Positions 34,174 through 44,714 of a stretch of DNA of 64,000 nucleotides are shown piece by piece. The notes under the pieces are model-generated. The model ran no database searches. It worked only from the letters and a program-made list of their open reading frames with translations, and was not told the origin of the DNA. A program made the position numbers and the translations under genes. Numbering within the stretch: the stretch's first letter is position 1; each line of letters opens with the position of its first letter. Origin of the DNA: Mycolicibacterium sp. TUM20985 (GTDB taxonomy: Bacteria > Actinomycetota > Actinomycetes > Mycobacteriales > Mycobacteriaceae); contig NZ_AP027291.1 in assembly GCF_030295745.1 (NCBI RefSeq), positions 4,650,001 to 4,714,000 of the forward strand, in the 5' to 3' direction.

Positions 34174-35667
34174 GTGCACGTCTACGACACCCTGATCGTC
34201 GGCACCGGCTTCACCGGCATCGGCGCGGCCATCAAGCTGACCCAGGCCGGGGTCGAGGACATCGTCATCGTCGAACGCGACGACCGCGTGGGCGGCACCT
34301 GGCGTGATGCCACGTATCCCGGTGCGGCATGCGACATTCCGTCACTGCTGTACTCGTTCTCCTTCGTCGCCAACCCCACCTGGTCGCGCGCCTACTCCCC
34401 CGCCGCGGAGATCCACCAGCACATCGAGGACATGGTCGACCGCTTCGACCTGCGGCGCCGCATCCGGTTCGGCGTCGAGGTCGACGGTCTGGCCTTCGAC
34501 GAGGCCGAGGGGGTCTGGAACGTTTCCACCAGCGGCCGCGAGCGGTACCGCGCACGCACCATCGTGTTGGCGTCGGGACCGCTGCCCGATCACGTGTTCC
34601 CCGACATTCGCGGGATCGACACCTACGAGGGTCACAAGATCCACAGTGCCCGCTGGGATCACGGCTACGACTTCGCCGGCAAGCGGGTCGCCGTGATCGG
34701 CACCGGTGCCAGCGCCGTGCAGATCGTGCCCAAGCTGGTCGAAGAGGCTGCGTTCGTCAAGGTCTTCCAGCGCACGCCAGGTTGGGTGATACCGCGGCTC
34801 GACGTGGCCACCCCCGGTCGGGCACAGGAACTATTCGCGAAAGTGCCTGCAGCGCAGCGGCTAGCCCGTCAGGCGCTGTTCTGGGGACACGAGGCAAGCG
34901 CGACGGCCCTGGTGTGGAACTCACCGCTGAGCAACGTCGTCGCCCGGGTCGGCAAGGCGCATCTGAAGCGACAGGTGAAGGATCCCTGGTTGCGCAGGCA
35001 GCTGACGCCGGACTTCACGCCGGGCTGCAAGCGGCTGCTGGTGTCCAGTGACTACTACCCGGCGCTGCAGCGCGACAATTGCAAGCTGATCGACTGGCCC
35101 ATCGCGACGATGAGCCCCGTCGGCATCCGCACCAGCGACGGTGTCGAGCACCATCTCGATGCCATCGTGTTCGCCACCGGATACGACGTCCACCTGACCG
35201 GTCCCCCGTATTCGGTCACCGGGCTCGGCGGCAGATCACTCGCCGACGAATGGACCGGCGGCGCACAGGCTTACAAGAGCATCAACGCCAGCGGGTACCC
35301 CAACCTGTTCTTCATGACGGGACCCAACTCGGGACCGGGTCACAACTCGCTGCTGGTGTTCGTGGAGGGCCAGATCGACTACGCCGTGTCCGGCATCACG
35401 ACGATCCTGCGCAGCGACCTCCGCTACCTCGACGTCCGAGCCGAGGTGCAAGGGCGCCATAACGAGCAGCTGCAGAAGCGGCTGACCAAGACCACGTGGA
35501 TGAGCGGCTGCAACAGTTGGTACCTCACCGCCGACGGTTTCAATGCCTCGATGTACCCGGGCTTCGCGACACAGTATCTTCGACAGATGCGCGACTTCCG
35601 GTTCGGAGACTATGACGCCGTGGCCCGCCACGCGCCCGCAGTCGCCGGTATGACGTCGTCGGCCTGA
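34174..35667 (+). CDS. Flavin-containing / Baeyer-Villiger-type monooxygenase
   Basis: 497 residues. FAD site GTGFTG near residue 9, GGTWRDATYPGAACD (the BVMO variant of the second FAD motif), the fingerprint YEGHKIHSARW (residues about 151-161, matching FxGxxxHxxxW with Tyr for Phe), then the NADPH-binding GTGASAVQIVPKL, and IVFATGYDVH. It would insert oxygen into ketones or oxidise heteroatoms using NADPH. It is related to MymA (Rv3083) of M. tuberculosis, whose operon also has a lipase and an SDR. GTG start 1 bp after the preceding stop. Confidence 0.92.
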   Translation: MHVYDTLIVGTGFTGIGAAIKLTQAGVEDIVIVERDDRVGGTWRDATYPGAACDIPSLLYSFSFVANPTWSRAYSPAAEIHQHIEDMVDRFDLRRRIRFGVEVDGLAFDEAEGVWNVSTSGRERYRARTIVLASGPLPDHVFPDIRGIDTYEGHKIHSARWDHGYDFAGKRVAVIGTGASAVQIVPKLVEEAAFVKVFQRTPGWVIPRLDVATPGRAQELFAKVPAAQRLARQALFWGHEASATALVWNSPLSNVVARVGKAHLKRQVKDPWLRRQLTPDFTPGCKRLLVSSDYYPALQRDNCKLIDWPIATMSPVGIRTSDGVEHHLDAIVFATGYDVHLTGPPYSVTGLGGRSLADEWTGGAQAYKSINASGYPNLFFMTGPNSGPGHNSLLVFVEGQIDYAVSGITTILRSDLRYLDVRAEVQGRHNEQLQKRLTKTTWMSGCNSWYLTADGFNASMYPGFATQYLRQMRDFRFGDYDAVARHAPAVAGMTSSA

Positions 35668-35668
35668 C

Positions 35669-36577
35669 GTGCCGCCCGCCAAGCAGCCGCGGCAACAGGC
35701 AGGCGCGATATCGACGATCCTGAACGGGCTCCGTCGCGCGCCGAGGCAGATCCGGCGGGGTTCACGCGACGTCATCGAGAACGCGGTGTCCCAGCTCTTC
35801 GACGCTGCCGTCCAACCCCATGGCGTGGAAGCCTCCGGCGAATACCGGATCGAGGAGCTCGCGCGACTGGCCGGCACCACCATCCGCAACATCCGCGTCT
35901 ACCGGGACCGCGGCTTGCTGCATCCACCGCTACGGGTCGGCCGCATCGCGCTGTTCAACGACACGCACCTGACCCGGCTGCGGCTGATCACGTCGATGCT
36001 GGACCGTGGCTACAACATCGCTCACGTCCACGAAATGCTCAGCGCGTGGGAACAGGGCAAGAACCTTGGCGACATGCTTGGGCTGGAATCGGCGATCGCG
36101 GGCAGTTGGGCCACGGAGAAACCGGACCGGATGTCGGTCGCGGACGCCAAGCAACTCATCGACGACGACGCCGGTTTCGAACGGCTGGTCGGCCTCGGCG
36201 TGGTCACCGTCGACGGTGACGAGGCGACGATCGTGCGGCCCAAGCTCATCGAGGCGTTCAACGAGATCCGGCAGTACGGCGTCAGCCTCGACAAGCTCAT
36301 CGACCTCCACGAGCAGACCGCACCACTCATCGACGAGATCAGCGGCATCCTGGTGCGCGCGGGCGTCGACCACGTCCTCACCCGGATCCAGCCCGGCGCC
36401 GCCCTGCCGCCAGACACCGAGGTCGCCGAGCTGATCACCATGCTGGTGCGGTTTCGCACGCAAGCCGTGGCGGCGGTATCGGCCACGCTGGCGTTCTCGA
36501 TCGAGTCGACCATCGAGTCGGTGGTCAGTCAGATCCTCGGCGAGTTCATCGAGAAGGCGGCCGAAGACCAAGCCTGA
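35669..36577 (+). CDS. MerR-family transcriptional regulator with N-terminal extension
   Basis: 302 residues. The winged-helix DNA-binding part is YRIEELARLAGTTIRNIRVYRDRGLLHPP at about residues 57-85 and extends to about 125. Before it lies an unusual basic stretch of about 55 residues. After it a helical region of about 180 residues has no cysteine-rich metal site, so it probably senses an organic ligand. It is the last gene of the operon, 1 bp after the monooxygenase stop, and is a good candidate to act on the inverted repeat at 31380-31401. GTG start. Confidence 0.85.
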   Translation: MPPAKQPRQQAGAISTILNGLRRAPRQIRRGSRDVIENAVSQLFDAAVQPHGVEASGEYRIEELARLAGTTIRNIRVYRDRGLLHPPLRVGRIALFNDTHLTRLRLITSMLDRGYNIAHVHEMLSAWEQGKNLGDMLGLESAIAGSWATEKPDRMSVADAKQLIDDDAGFERLVGLGVVTVDGDEATIVRPKLIEAFNEIRQYGVSLDKLIDLHEQTAPLIDEISGILVRAGVDHVLTRIQPGAALPPDTEVAELITMLVRFRTQAVAAVSATLAFSIESTIESVVSQILGEFIEKAAEDQA

Positions 36578-36583
36578 CCTCGC

Positions 36584-36638
36584 GAGCAGACGCAAAGGGC
36601 CCTCGTGCGGCCCAAATCAGGGCCCTTTACGTCTGCTC
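36584..36638. terminator. Bidirectional terminator between the MerR gene and guaA
   Basis: Inverted repeat with 20-bp arms (36584-36603 and 36619-36638), one mismatch, 15-bp loop. It sits between convergent genes 87 bp apart. Confidence 0.85.
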
Positions 36639-36664
36639 ACGGGGAAGGGGGAGCGGGGAGGGGG

Positions 36665-38224
36665 TCATTCCCACTCGATGGTTCCGGGCGGCTTGCTGGT
36701 CACGTCGAGCACCACCCGGTTCACCTCGGACACCTCGTTGGTGATCCGGGTCGAGATCCGCTCGAGCACCTCGTAGGGCACCCGGGTCCAGTCCGCGGTC
36801 ATCGCATCCTCGCTGGATACCGGCCGCAGGACGATCGGGTGACCGTAGGTGCGACCGTCGCCCTGGACGCCCACCGAACGGACGTCGGCGAGCAGCACGA
36901 CGGGGCACTGCCAGATCTGGTTGTCCAGACCCGCGCTGGTGAGTTCCTCACGCGCGATGGAGTCAGCGCGCCGCAGCGTGTCCAGCCGCGCCGCGGTAAC
37001 CTCGCCGACGATGCGGATGCCGAGGCCCGGACCCGGGAAGGGTTGGCGCCCAACGATTTCCTCGGGCAACCCCAATTCGCGGCCGACCGCGCGGACCTCG
37101 TCCTTGAAGAGCAGGCGTAACGGCTCGACCAGCTTGAACTTCAGGTCGTCGGGCAGCCCACCGACGTTGTGATGGCTCTTGATGTTCGCCGCGCCCGTGC
37201 CCCCGCCGGACTCGACGACGTCGGGGTAGAGGGTGCCCTGCACCAGGAAGTCCACGTCGGACCCGTGCTCACCGGCCACCTCGCGCACCGCGCCCTCGAA
37301 CGCGCGGATGAACTCGCGCCCGATGATCTTGCGCTTTCCCTCGGGGTTGGTGACCCCCGAAAGGGCTTGCAGGAAACGCTCTTCGGCGTCGACGGTGACC
37401 AGTTTGGCGCCGGTGGCCGCAACGAAGTCGCGCTGCACCTGGCCGCGCTCCCCGGCCCGCAGCAGCCCGTGGTCGACGAAGACGCATGTCAACCGGTCGC
37501 CGATGGCGCGTTGCACCAACGCGGCAGCGACCGCGGAGTCGACCCCGCCCGACAGCCCGCAGAGGGCCCGTCCGTCACCGATCTGCGCGCGCACCTGTTC
37601 GATCAGCGCGTCGGCGATGTTGGCCGGCGTCCAGGTGGCGCCAATCCCGGCGAACTCGTGCAGGAACCGGCTGAGCACCTGCTGGCCGTGCGGTGAGTGC
37701 AGGACCTCGGGGTGGTACTGAACGCCCGCGAGCCTGCGGTCACGATTCTCGAAGGCCGCCACCGGAGCACCGGCACTGGTCGCGACGACCGAGAAACCCT
37801 CGGGGGCCGCGGTCACCGCGTCGCCGTGGCTCATCCACACCGGTTGATTCGCGGGCAGATCCGAATGCAGTTCGCCGCCATCGACTTTCAGGTCCGTCCG
37901 GCCGTACTCGCTGGTGCCGGTGTGCGCGACGGTACCGCCGAGCGCCTGCGCCATCGCCTGGAATCCGTAGCAGATGCCGAACACGGGCACGTCGAGGTCG
38001 AAGAGCGCCGGATCGAGTTGCGGTGCCCCCTCGGCGTACACGCTGGCCGGACCGCCGGACAACACGATGGCCGCCGGGTCCTTGGCCTTGATCTCATCGA
38101 CCGTCGCGGTGTGCGGGATGACCTCCGAGTAAACCCGCGCCTCCCGGACGCGACGGGCGATGAGCTGCGCGTACTGCGCGCCGAAGTCGACGACCAACAC
38201 GGGCCGGGGTGATGCCGTTTCCAC
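36665..38224 (-). CDS. guaA: GMP synthase (glutamine-hydrolysing)
   Basis: 519 residues, converts XMP to GMP. The N-terminal class I amidotransferase has the nucleophile Cys in FGICYGFQAMA and the His-Glu pair in GVQYHPEV. The ATP-pyrophosphatase P-loop is GLSGGVDSAVAAAL. The C-terminal dimerisation domain ends RVVLDVTSKPPGTIEWE, as in nearly all GuaA proteins. GTG start. It is separated from choD by 44 bp and transcribed the same way; guaB3 and guaB2 lie further upstream. Confidence 0.97.
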   Translation of the reverse strand: METASPRPVLVVDFGAQYAQLIARRVREARVYSEVIPHTATVDEIKAKDPAAIVLSGGPASVYAEGAPQLDPALFDLDVPVFGICYGFQAMAQALGGTVAHTGTSEYGRTDLKVDGGELHSDLPANQPVWMSHGDAVTAAPEGFSVVATSAGAPVAAFENRDRRLAGVQYHPEVLHSPHGQQVLSRFLHEFAGIGATWTPANIADALIEQVRAQIGDGRALCGLSGGVDSAVAAALVQRAIGDRLTCVFVDHGLLRAGERGQVQRDFVAATGAKLVTVDAEERFLQALSGVTNPEGKRKIIGREFIRAFEGAVREVAGEHGSDVDFLVQGTLYPDVVESGGGTGAANIKSHHNVGGLPDDLKFKLVEPLRLLFKDEVRAVGRELGLPEEIVGRQPFPGPGLGIRIVGEVTAARLDTLRRADSIAREELTSAGLDNQIWQCPVVLLADVRSVGVQGDGRTYGHPIVLRPVSSEDAMTADWTRVPYEVLERISTRITNEVSEVNRVVLDVTSKPPGTIEWE

Positions 38225-38268
38225 TGCTGCAGTCTAGTGGCGGACGCCGCCGGACCTGCCCTCCGGCC

Positions 38269-40005
38269 TCAGCCGATCGAGCGGACCGGTTCGATCGGGA
38301 GCCGGCGCAGTGCCGCGGGCGCGTCGGCCGGCACCACGGGGTGCTGAGGCGGAATCGGCGCCAGCCGCTGGTACGGCTGCCCCTGAGCGGGCCGCTGGTC
38401 CACCTCACCCTTGTTGGGCCACAGCGATGCGGCCCGCTCGGCCTGCGCCGTGATGCTCAGCGACGGGTTGACGCCCATGTTCGCCGAGATCGCGGCCCCG
38501 TCCACCACCGACAGGGTCGGATAGTGGTGGACGCGGTGGTACGGGTCGATGACGCCGTGCTCCGCCGTATCGCCGATCGTCGCGCCGCCGAGGAAGTGGG
38601 CGGTCAGTGGGATGTTGAACAGCTCACCCCAGGTGCCGCCCGCGACGCCGTCGATCTTCTTGGCGATCCGGCGAGTGACCTCATTGCCCGCCGGGATCCA
38701 CGTCGGATTGGGTTCGCCGTGGCCCTGCTTGCTGACCAGTCGACGGAACCCCAGCTTGCTCTTCTTGGTGTACGTGGTGATCGAGTTGTCGAGGTGCTGC
38801 ATCACCAGCGCGATCATCGTGCGCTCACTCCACCGCCGCGGGTTGAGCAGTCGCATCGTGCCCCTGGGGTCGGACTGCGCGGACTGGACGAGCTGCTTCC
38901 AGCGCGGCACGCCGGTCCCGTCGGGCAGCACCCCGTCGGTCATGAGGGTCTGCAGCAGCCCCATGGCGTTGGACCCCTTGCCGTAGCGGCACGGTTCGAT
39001 GTGGGTGTCTGCGGTGGGATGGATCGAGGACGTGATCGCCACGCCGTGGGTCAGGTCGAGATCGTCGCGCACCCGCAGCCGACCGGCCCCGACGATCGAC
39101 TCGGAGTTGGTCCGGGTGAGCACGCCGAGCTGGTTCGACAGCTGCGGCAGCCGGCCGGTGTCGCGCATCTTGAACAGCAGTTGCTGCGTACCCCATGTGC
39201 CCGCCGCCACGATCACGTGCGACGCGGTGAACGTCCGCTTCTTCTTGCGCAGCCAGCGCCCGGTGCGGGCCGTGTGCACATCCCAGCCGCCACCGGGCCG
39301 CGGCTCGAAACTGGTCACCGTCGTCATCGGAATGACGTCTGCGCCAGCGGTTTCCGCCAGGCCCAGGTAGTTCTTCAGCAGGGTGTTCTTGGCGCCGTAG
39401 CGGCAGCCGGTCATGCAGGATCCGCATTCGATGCAACCGGTCCGCGCAGGTCCGACGCCTCCGAAGTACGGGTCGGGCACGGTCTTGCCGGGCGTCTTCT
39501 GGCCGTCCGGACCAAAGAACACGCCGACCGGCGTGGGCACGAAGGTGTCGCCGACGCCCATGTCGTCGGCCACCTCCTTGAGGATGCGGTCGGCGTCGGT
39601 GAACGTCGGGTTGGTGACGACGCCGAGCATCCGGGTGGCCTGGTCGTAGTGCGGCATCAACTCGGCGCGCCAGTCCGTGATGTGCGACCACTGCTTGTCG
39701 GCGAAGAACGGCTCCGGCGGCACGTACAGGGTGTTCGCGTAGTTCAGCGAGCCACCACCGACGCCGGCACCGGCCAGGATCATGCAGTTGCGCAGCAGAT
39801 GGATGCGCTGGATGCCGTACATGCCGAGCCGCGGCATCCAGAGGAACTTGCGGAGGTTCCACGACGTCTTCGCCATGTCCTCGTCCTCGAACCGGCGGCC
39901 GGCCTCCAGCACACCGACGCGGTAGCCCTTCTCGGTGAGCCGCAGTGCGCTGACGCTGCCGCCGAAACCGGAGCCGATGATCAGGACGTCGTAGTCGGGA
40001 TCCAT
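38269..40005 (-). CDS. choD: Cholesterol oxidase ChoD (GMC oxidoreductase)
   Basis: 578 residues, FAD-dependent 3-beta-hydroxysterol oxidase/isomerase-like protein. FAD motif IIGSGFGGSVSALRL at the start, GAGVGGGSLNYANTLYVPP, a Cys-rich insert GCIECGSCMTGCRYGAKNTLLKN, and C-terminal FLGGATIGD and HHYPTLSVVDGAAISANMGVNPSLSI. In mycobacteria ChoD is not the main cholesterol-degrading enzyme, and its substrate is debated. No secretion signal was found. The -10 box CATAAT 6 bases upstream points to a leaderless ATG start. Confidence 0.94.
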   Translation of the reverse strand: MDPDYDVLIIGSGFGGSVSALRLTEKGYRVGVLEAGRRFEDEDMAKTSWNLRKFLWMPRLGMYGIQRIHLLRNCMILAGAGVGGGSLNYANTLYVPPEPFFADKQWSHITDWRAELMPHYDQATRMLGVVTNPTFTDADRILKEVADDMGVGDTFVPTPVGVFFGPDGQKTPGKTVPDPYFGGVGPARTGCIECGSCMTGCRYGAKNTLLKNYLGLAETAGADVIPMTTVTSFEPRPGGGWDVHTARTGRWLRKKKRTFTASHVIVAAGTWGTQQLLFKMRDTGRLPQLSNQLGVLTRTNSESIVGAGRLRVRDDLDLTHGVAITSSIHPTADTHIEPCRYGKGSNAMGLLQTLMTDGVLPDGTGVPRWKQLVQSAQSDPRGTMRLLNPRRWSERTMIALVMQHLDNSITTYTKKSKLGFRRLVSKQGHGEPNPTWIPAGNEVTRRIAKKIDGVAGGTWGELFNIPLTAHFLGGATIGDTAEHGVIDPYHRVHHYPTLSVVDGAAISANMGVNPSLSITAQAERAASLWPNKGEVDQRPAQGQPYQRLAPIPPQHPVVPADAPAALRRLPIEPVRSIG

Positions 40006-40011
40006 GTGGAC

Positions 40012-40017
40012 ATTATG
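40012..40017 (-). promoter_or_regulatory. choD -10 box
   Basis: CATAAT on the minus strand, 6 bases before the choD ATG. A short inverted repeat (TTACC-gacg-GGTAA, 40021-40034) lies just upstream and could be an operator. Confidence 0.6.
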
Positions 40018-40097
40018 AACTTACCGACGGGTAACGTGCTAGACAGTCGACCCTAACTTGTAAAGTGCATGGCCTTGAGCAGCACCTTTGCGACGGC

Positions 40098-41246
40098 TCA
40101 GCGGCCGACGGTCAGGCCGACTTTCTGAAATTCCTTGAGGTCGCAGTAGCCGGCCTTGGCCATCGAGCGGCGCAGCCCTCCGACGAGGTTCAGCGAACCG
40201 AACGGATCGTCGGACGGTCCATTGAGCACCTGATCCAGCGCCGGGCGCTCACCGAGCGCCACCTGCAGCAGAGCACCGCGCGGCAGCGACGGGTGCGCGG
40301 CCGCCGACGGCCAGAACCAACCGTCGCCGAGCGCCTCGGCCGCCGAGGCCAGCGGCGTTCCCAACACGACGGCGTCGGCACCGCAGGCGATGGCCTTGGC
40401 GAGCTCACCGGAAGTGTGGATGTCACCGTCGGCCAGCACGTGGACGTAGCGGCCGCCCGTCTCGTCGAGGTACTCACGGCGCGCGGCCGCCGCGTCGGCG
40501 ATCGCGGTGGCCATCGGCACGCTGATGCCGAGCACCTCGTCGCTGGTGGTGACCCCGGCGGTGGAGCCGTACCCGACGATCACACCCGCCGCTCCGGTTC
40601 GCATCAGGTGCAGGGCCGTGCGGTGGTCGAGCACGCCGCCCGCCACCACCGGCACGTCGAGTTCGGAGATGAACGTCTTGAGGTTCAGCGGCTCGCCGGA
40701 GCCGTCGCGGTCCTGGGCGACGCGCTCCGCGGAGATGATGGTGCCCTGGATGACGAGGAGGTCGAGCCCGGCAGCCACCAGCGCAGGCGTGAGAGCCTGC
40801 GCGTTTTGAGGGCTGACCCGCACCGCGGTGGTGACACCCGCGTCTCGGATGCGAGCGACCGCGCTGCCCAACAGATCTGGATTCAGCGGCTCCGCGTGGA
40901 ACTGCTGCAGCAGCCGGATCGCAGCCGATGGATCGGACTCCTTGGCAGCCGCCTCGACCACTTGGGCGATCTTCGACTCGACGTCGGCGTGTCTGCCTAT
41001 CAGGCCCTCGCCGTTGAGCACCCCGAGGCCGCCGAGGCGACCCAACTCGATCGCGAACTCCACCGACACCAGGGCATCGGTGGGGTGCGCGACCACCGGA
41101 ACCTCGAAGCGGTAGGCGTCGAGCTGCCATGCCGTCGAGACGTCCTGTGATGACCGGGTGCGCCGCGACGGAACGATGTTGATGTCACGGAGTTCGTAGG
41201 TGCGGCGGGCGGTTCTGCCCATGCCGATCTCGACCATGTCACGCAT
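40098..41246 (-). CDS. guaB3: GuaB3, IMP dehydrogenase-related protein
   Basis: 382 residues, TIM-barrel of the IMPDH/GMP reductase family without CBS domains. MVEIGMGRTARRTYELRDI, VVAHPTDALVSVEFAIELGRLGGLGVLNGEGL and ADGDIHTSGELAKAIACGADAVVLG are typical. The catalytic GSICTT loop of true IMPDH, present in the neighbouring guaB2 product, is not found, consistent with GuaB3 being a distinct actinobacterial enzyme. The ATG at 41246 gives MRDMVEIG; the ATG at 41237 equals the start I recall for Rv3410c. 14 bp after guaB2, probably the same operon. Confidence 0.92.
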   Translation of the reverse strand: MRDMVEIGMGRTARRTYELRDINIVPSRRTRSSQDVSTAWQLDAYRFEVPVVAHPTDALVSVEFAIELGRLGGLGVLNGEGLIGRHADVESKIAQVVEAAAKESDPSAAIRLLQQFHAEPLNPDLLGSAVARIRDAGVTTAVRVSPQNAQALTPALVAAGLDLLVIQGTIISAERVAQDRDGSGEPLNLKTFISELDVPVVAGGVLDHRTALHLMRTGAAGVIVGYGSTAGVTTSDEVLGISVPMATAIADAAAARREYLDETGGRYVHVLADGDIHTSGELAKAIACGADAVVLGTPLASAAEALGDGWFWPSAAAHPSLPRGALLQVALGERPALDQVLNGPSDDPFGSLNLVGGLRRSMAKAGYCDLKEFQKVGLTVGR

Positions 41247-41260
41247 GTTTTGTCGCGTCC

Positions 41261-42802
<1,542 letters not shown>

Positions 42803-42955
42803 TTGTGTGGCCTCCAGGTGGCGCAGAACTACGGGACCATCCTATCGGGATCGGGCGCGACGCTTGGCTCCACGCGCCATTGGCAACGTGGTTGGAACAC
42901 GCGACATGCCTTGACGCAGCGTGCGGATCGCTGGCGCGACACCCGCGGTCCTGAG

Positions 42956-42961
42956 TAGTGT
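42956..42961 (+). promoter_or_regulatory. Candidate -10 box for the DUF5319 gene
   Basis: TAGTGT lies 6 bases before the GTG at 42968, predicting a leaderless mRNA. Confidence 0.5.
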
Positions 42962-42967
42962 GGAGCC

Positions 42968-43372
42968 GTGCGTGACCATCTGCCACCGGGTTTGCCGCCC
43001 GACCCCTTCGCCGATGATCCGAGCGACCCTACGGCGGCTCTGGACGCACTCGAGCCTGGGCAGCCGTTGGACCCACAGGAACGCATCGCCGTCGAGGCCG
43101 ATCTCGCCGATCTGGCCGTTTACGAAGCACTGTTGGGGCACAAGGGAATCCGCGGTCTAGTGGTCTGCTGCGACGAATGCCAGCAGGACCACTATCACGA
43201 CTGGGACATGTTGCGGGCCAACCTCCTGCAGCTGCTGGTGGACGGGACCGTTCGGCCCCACGAGCCGGCCTACGACCCCGAGCCCGACGCCTATGTCACC
43301 TGGGACTATTGCCGCGGCTACGCCGATGCGTCCCTCAACGAGGCGACGACCGAATCAGACGGTTATCGCTGA
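42968..43372 (+). CDS. DUF5319 protein (Rv3412-like)
   Basis: 134 residues, soluble and acidic. PPDPFADDPSDPTAALDA at the start, a central VVCCDECQQDHYHDWDMLRANLLQLL with a CCxxC group and His residues that could bind zinc, and the end VTWDYCRGYADASLNEA. Highly conserved position between guaB2 and rsdA-sigD in mycobacteria, but no function is known. Transcribed away from both flanking genes' operons. Confidence 0.88.
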   Translation: MRDHLPPGLPPDPFADDPSDPTAALDALEPGQPLDPQERIAVEADLADLAVYEALLGHKGIRGLVVCCDECQQDHYHDWDMLRANLLQLLVDGTVRPHEPAYDPEPDAYVTWDYCRGYADASLNEATTESDGYR

Positions 43373-43517
43373 GGGCGTAGACGTCCCCTTCGCTGGCACC
43401 TCTAGCCGGTCCTGTCACACCCGTTTGCCATCGAGCCCTCGCGGGGGCCTTGGCCTAGTTCGCGGGCCAGCCGAGGGCGCGAGCCGACGTTGCTGACTGC
43501 CCCGCCGAAGCCGGTGT

Positions 43518-44714
43518 CTACGACGGCGGCAACACCGTGGTGGTGACCGCCGGTTCGCCGACGGGCCGCTCGACCGGTGGCGTCGTAGTCGCCGGACGTG
43601 TTGGTTCCACGGGTGCGACCGCAGGCGGCGCCGGCGACGGCGGCGGAGAGGTCACCGTCGTCGAGGTCGCCCGAACGACGGGAGGCGCGGCCGACGTCGG
43701 CGGCGGCGGCGCAATGGCGGCCGGCGCCTGCGTGATGGTCGTCCCGGCGGTGATGGTCGTCGTGGTCGTCGTGGTCGTTGGGGTCGGCGGCACGGCGGTG
43801 CTCGTCGGCGGTGGCGGTGGCGGTGCCGCGGGTACTGCCGTGGTGGGAGCCGGTGACGTCGACGCGGCGGGGGTCGAGGACGGCGAAGACACGGAGGTCG
43901 GGCCCGCAGTCGTCGACGCCGACGCCGACGTGGGTGTGGTCGACCCGTCGGACGGCGGTACCTCCGACGGCGCCGACGAGTCGGTCGTCGAACTCACCGA
44001 AGCGTCCGACGACGACGTGGACGTCGACGATGACGCCGTCGCTTCGACGACGGGCACCGGCAGCCAGGTCAATGGCGACGACGGCAGGACGGGCAACGGC
44101 TCCCCCTGCGGCAGGGTCGCCGCGGGATCTTGCTCGACCACCTTGTAGGTCAACGCATTCCACTGCTCGACGAGCTGCTGCTTCTGCTCGACCTGTCCGA
44201 CGTCCTGCACCGTGGTGCTGACGGCGACGAGCTTGTCCTGCGCTTCCTGCCACTGGCCGTCGTCGATCAGCTGCTGCACCTGCGCCAGTTGCGCCGACGC
44301 CAGCTCGACCTGGTCGTCGCGGGTTACCTGACTCTGCCCGAACAACGCCGTCCGCATGCCGTACAACGTGTCACCCGGACCGGCGCCGTACACCGCCGTG
44401 CCGAACCCGCCGATGCACAGCATGGCGGCGGCCACGGAGCCGACGACCGCGAACGACCGTCGTGGCCCTCGGTTCCTGGCCATGCCACTCTGCAGGGCCG
44501 CCACGGCGTCGCGTGTGGTCACCGGTGCCGTGATGGCTGCGTCCCGAACGTCGTCGCGCCATCCGGACAGCAGGAAGGCCAGTTCGGCCTCTTCGCGGTC
44601 AGTCGAATACACCGACTGCTTGGTGGCGAGAGATTCGAAGAACTTGTCGGCCCGGTTGATCTCGTTGAGCGACGGGTCTCCACCATTGGACGTCCAACGA
44701 CCGAAGTCAGGCAT
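43518..44714 (-). CDS. rsdA: Anti-sigma-D factor RsdA
   Basis: 398 residues. The N-terminal cytosolic anti-sigma part includes LNEINRADKFFESLA (the sigma-D-binding region in known RsdA) and AELAFLLSGWRDDVR. One TM helix SFAVVGSVAAAMLCIGGFGTAVYGA lies at about 87-110. The outer part has a helical segment and then about 200 residues of Ser/Thr/Pro/Ala low complexity ending VTTTVLPPS. In M. tuberculosis RsdA is degraded by regulated proteolysis to free SigD. The ATG overlaps the sigD stop by 8 bp, so both are coupled. Confidence 0.93.
   Translation of the reverse strand: MPDFGRWTSNGGDPSLNEINRADKFFESLATKQSVYSTDREEAELAFLLSGWRDDVRDAAITAPVTTRDAVAALQSGMARNRGPRRSFAVVGSVAAAMLCIGGFGTAVYGAGPGDTLYGMRTALFGQSQVTRDDQVELASAQLAQVQQLIDDGQWQEAQDKLVAVSTTVQDVGQVEQKQQLVEQWNALTYKVVEQDPAATLPQGEPLPVLPSSPLTWLPVPVVEATASSSTSTSSSDASVSSTTDSSAPSEVPPSDGSTTPTSASASTTAGPTSVSSPSSTPAASTSPAPTTAVPAAPPPPPPTSTAVPPTPTTTTTTTTITAGTTITQAPAAIAPPPPTSAAPPVVRATSTTVTSPPPSPAPPAVAPVEPTRPATTTPPVERPVGEPAVTTTVLPPS

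Noticed and set aside
38209..40056. A 615-codon open frame opposite choD
   Set aside because: Antisense shadow of a high-GC gene, no motif or signal.
40006..40097. KstR operator upstream of choD
   Set aside because: No match to the known KstR palindrome was seen; only a different short repeat.
43402..44253. Alternative 283-codon frame over rsdA
   Set aside because: Shadow frame in the Ser/Thr/Pro-repeat region; the rsdA frame has the anti-sigma and membrane segments.
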